Assembly: GCA_028015205.1 (NCBI GenBank) | Contig: CM051521.1 | Coordinates: 108,476,513-108,540,512 of the forward strand | Direction: 5' to 3' | DNA: 64,000 nt | Origin: Mytilisepta virgata | Lineage: Eukaryota; Mollusca; Bivalvia; Mytilida; Mytilidae | In this document: in pieces, positions 62,495-64,000 of the stretch | How the letters are laid out: each line of letters starts with the position of its first letter | How positions within the stretch are numbered: position 1 is the first letter of the stretch | Notes under the pieces: generated by a model | The model's database searches: none | Seen by the model: only the letters and a program-made list of their open reading frames with translations | Told to the model about the DNA's origin: nothing | Made by a program: the position numbers and the translations under genes

Positions 62495-63545
62495 GATACT
62501 GTGAATTCATTATTATTCATTGTATACCAATTTTCATGGTTTTCATGGGTCCTAGTAAACCACAAATTTAAATATCCAACAAAAAAATGATATTTTTACT
62601 TAAGCTTAAATGCACTGAGTTTCGATGTACCTAGCAAGGACAACATTGAACAATTGTGTTTTTACACATGTACTTGGATACTGACATTATTATGATGATT
62701 CAACTATATCCCCAAAGTATATAGTGTTTCATGAAATTTTGTATTTGGTAACATATAAATGCTCAAACAATAAAAAAATTATTTTGCCTGTGTAAATTGT
62801 CAGGGTATTCACTTCCGGTTTTATTTTTGTGTTGTGTTGAAGCATTAATAAAACATTAAACATTTTGGAGTTGCGAACAGTGAATCTGTTTGTTAACATT
62901 TTGTTTTATAAGCGCTTAAAATCAGTACTTTACTGTATTAATGTACAATATCAAAGTCTGATCAGCAAATTTTGTTCCAACTTTTTTTTTTTTTCTAAGT
63001 CAGCAATCCACGAATTTACGTATCCCACGAAATACATTTTTCATCTATCCACGAAAATAAATGAATCCACAGTATCTGCTTTAGCTTTCACATTATCTCA
63101 TGAAAGTTTATGGGTATTCTGATATGATGTCCAGCTTTCCCTTTGCAAACAAAGATGTATTAAAACTTCGATCTATTATGGGTTTTATTTTTGTGTTGTG
63201 TTGAAGCATTAATAAAACATTAAACATTTTGGAGTTGCAAACAGTGAATCTGTTTGTTAACATTTTGTTTTATAAGCGCTTAAAATCAGTACTTTACTGT
63301 ATTAATGTACAATATCAAAGTCTGATCAGCAAATTTTGTTGCAACTTTTTTTTTTTTTTCTAAGTCAGCAATCCACGAATTTACGTATCCCACGAAATAC
63401 ATTTTTTATCTATCCACAAAATTAAATGAATCCACAGTATCTGCTTTAGCTTTCAAATTATCTCATGAAAGTTTATGGGTATTCTGATATGATGTCCAGC
63501 TTTCCCTTTGCAAACAAAGATGTATTAAAACTTCGATCTATTATG
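62495..63545. repeat. GATACTGTG-ended MITE with a 364-bp tandem duplication
   Basis: Left end GATACTGTGAATTCATT (62495), right end AATGAATCCACAGTATC (63059-63075). The segment 62817-63180 is repeated directly at 63181-63545 with only a few substitutions, including a second right end near 63425-63441. Same family as 57411-58225. Confidence 0.8.
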
Positions 63546-64000
63546 GGTTGCATGCGCCTGATGGCATAGTGAAAATTATAATGCCATTCTTTTGAATCTC
63601 ACCAGAGGAACTGTCAGAATGGTGAAATACTACAATTGTTTGGACTTTTTTTTTACCAAAGTGCAATAAAATCAAATAAAATGTATGTTTTATTGTTATA
63701 AAATTTATTGGGTTTACTTTTCTACCATTTTTGAATTCTTTTTCAGAAGTTCCAAATCAAAATGGCCGTAACAAGAACAACCTTGCAGTACCACTTCGTT
63801 TACCTAATTTCCGTTTTTGTCCTATCAAAATTGAAATCATCCTGCTTCAGGATCACAGGGAGACGTGACTTTGTAACAGTGGTTTGATTCCGCCAGTGTA
63901 CTTTATCCGGCGGATGAAAACCCCTAGTGTTTTTTATCCACCAACAAAATATCCCTAGGTTTTTTTCTCCGGATCCAGTGTAAAATATCCATCACACATC
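63546..64000. other. Upstream intron of HERC-like gene, nothing recognised
   Basis: No RCC1-coding exon is visible between 61019 and the window end. The remaining 5' exons must lie to the right. Confidence 0.5.

Overview
The window is AT-rich, repeat-dense animal DNA, most likely from a bivalve mollusc. It has short exons with GT-AG introns, many small non-autonomous elements, tRNA-derived SINEs, and a repeat at about 7.2-7.7 kb that I recall, unverified, from mussel (Mytilus-like) sequences. No prokaryotic features were seen.

Only one host gene is clear. The 3' part of a HERC3/HERC4-type E3 ubiquitin ligase lies on the minus strand between 61016 and 15207. I could chain 21 exon positions by splice sites and reading phase. 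They give one open frame of 767 residues, from the last RCC1 repeat to the stop, ending in a complete HECT domain with its active-site cysteine. The first RCC1 repeats lie beyond the right edge. One exon position has two tandem 48-nt versions (31172-31219 and 31064-31111) encoding 16-residue variants of the same HECT segment.

Left of the gene, 408-6423 is a full-length, very young LTR retrotransposon on the minus strand: 602-bp LTRs with 3 differences, a 4-bp target duplication, a tRNA-Pro-like primer site, a polypurine tract and a single 1546-aa gag-pol ORF. Its similarity is Ty3/gypsy, but integrase precedes reverse transcriptase, as in Gmr1-like elements. The RT catalytic box reads YIGD, so this copy is probably dead for its own reverse transcription.

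The introns and flanks are filled with repeats: a compound A-B-A'-B' inverted structure (35.6-40.4 kb) made of two copies of one element; a third copy (52.4-54.8 kb) inside a TTAA-flanked MITE; a Mutator-like MITE; a pogo-like MITE; several families ending in GACGACG tracts with internal tandem repeats; tRNA-derived SINEs; a satellite block (17.4-18.3 kb); and several hairpins. A small Kozak-started ORF (60057-60335, plus strand) sits inside a TIR-bounded element in a HERC intron. Boundaries of repeat families are approximate, because they were read by eye.
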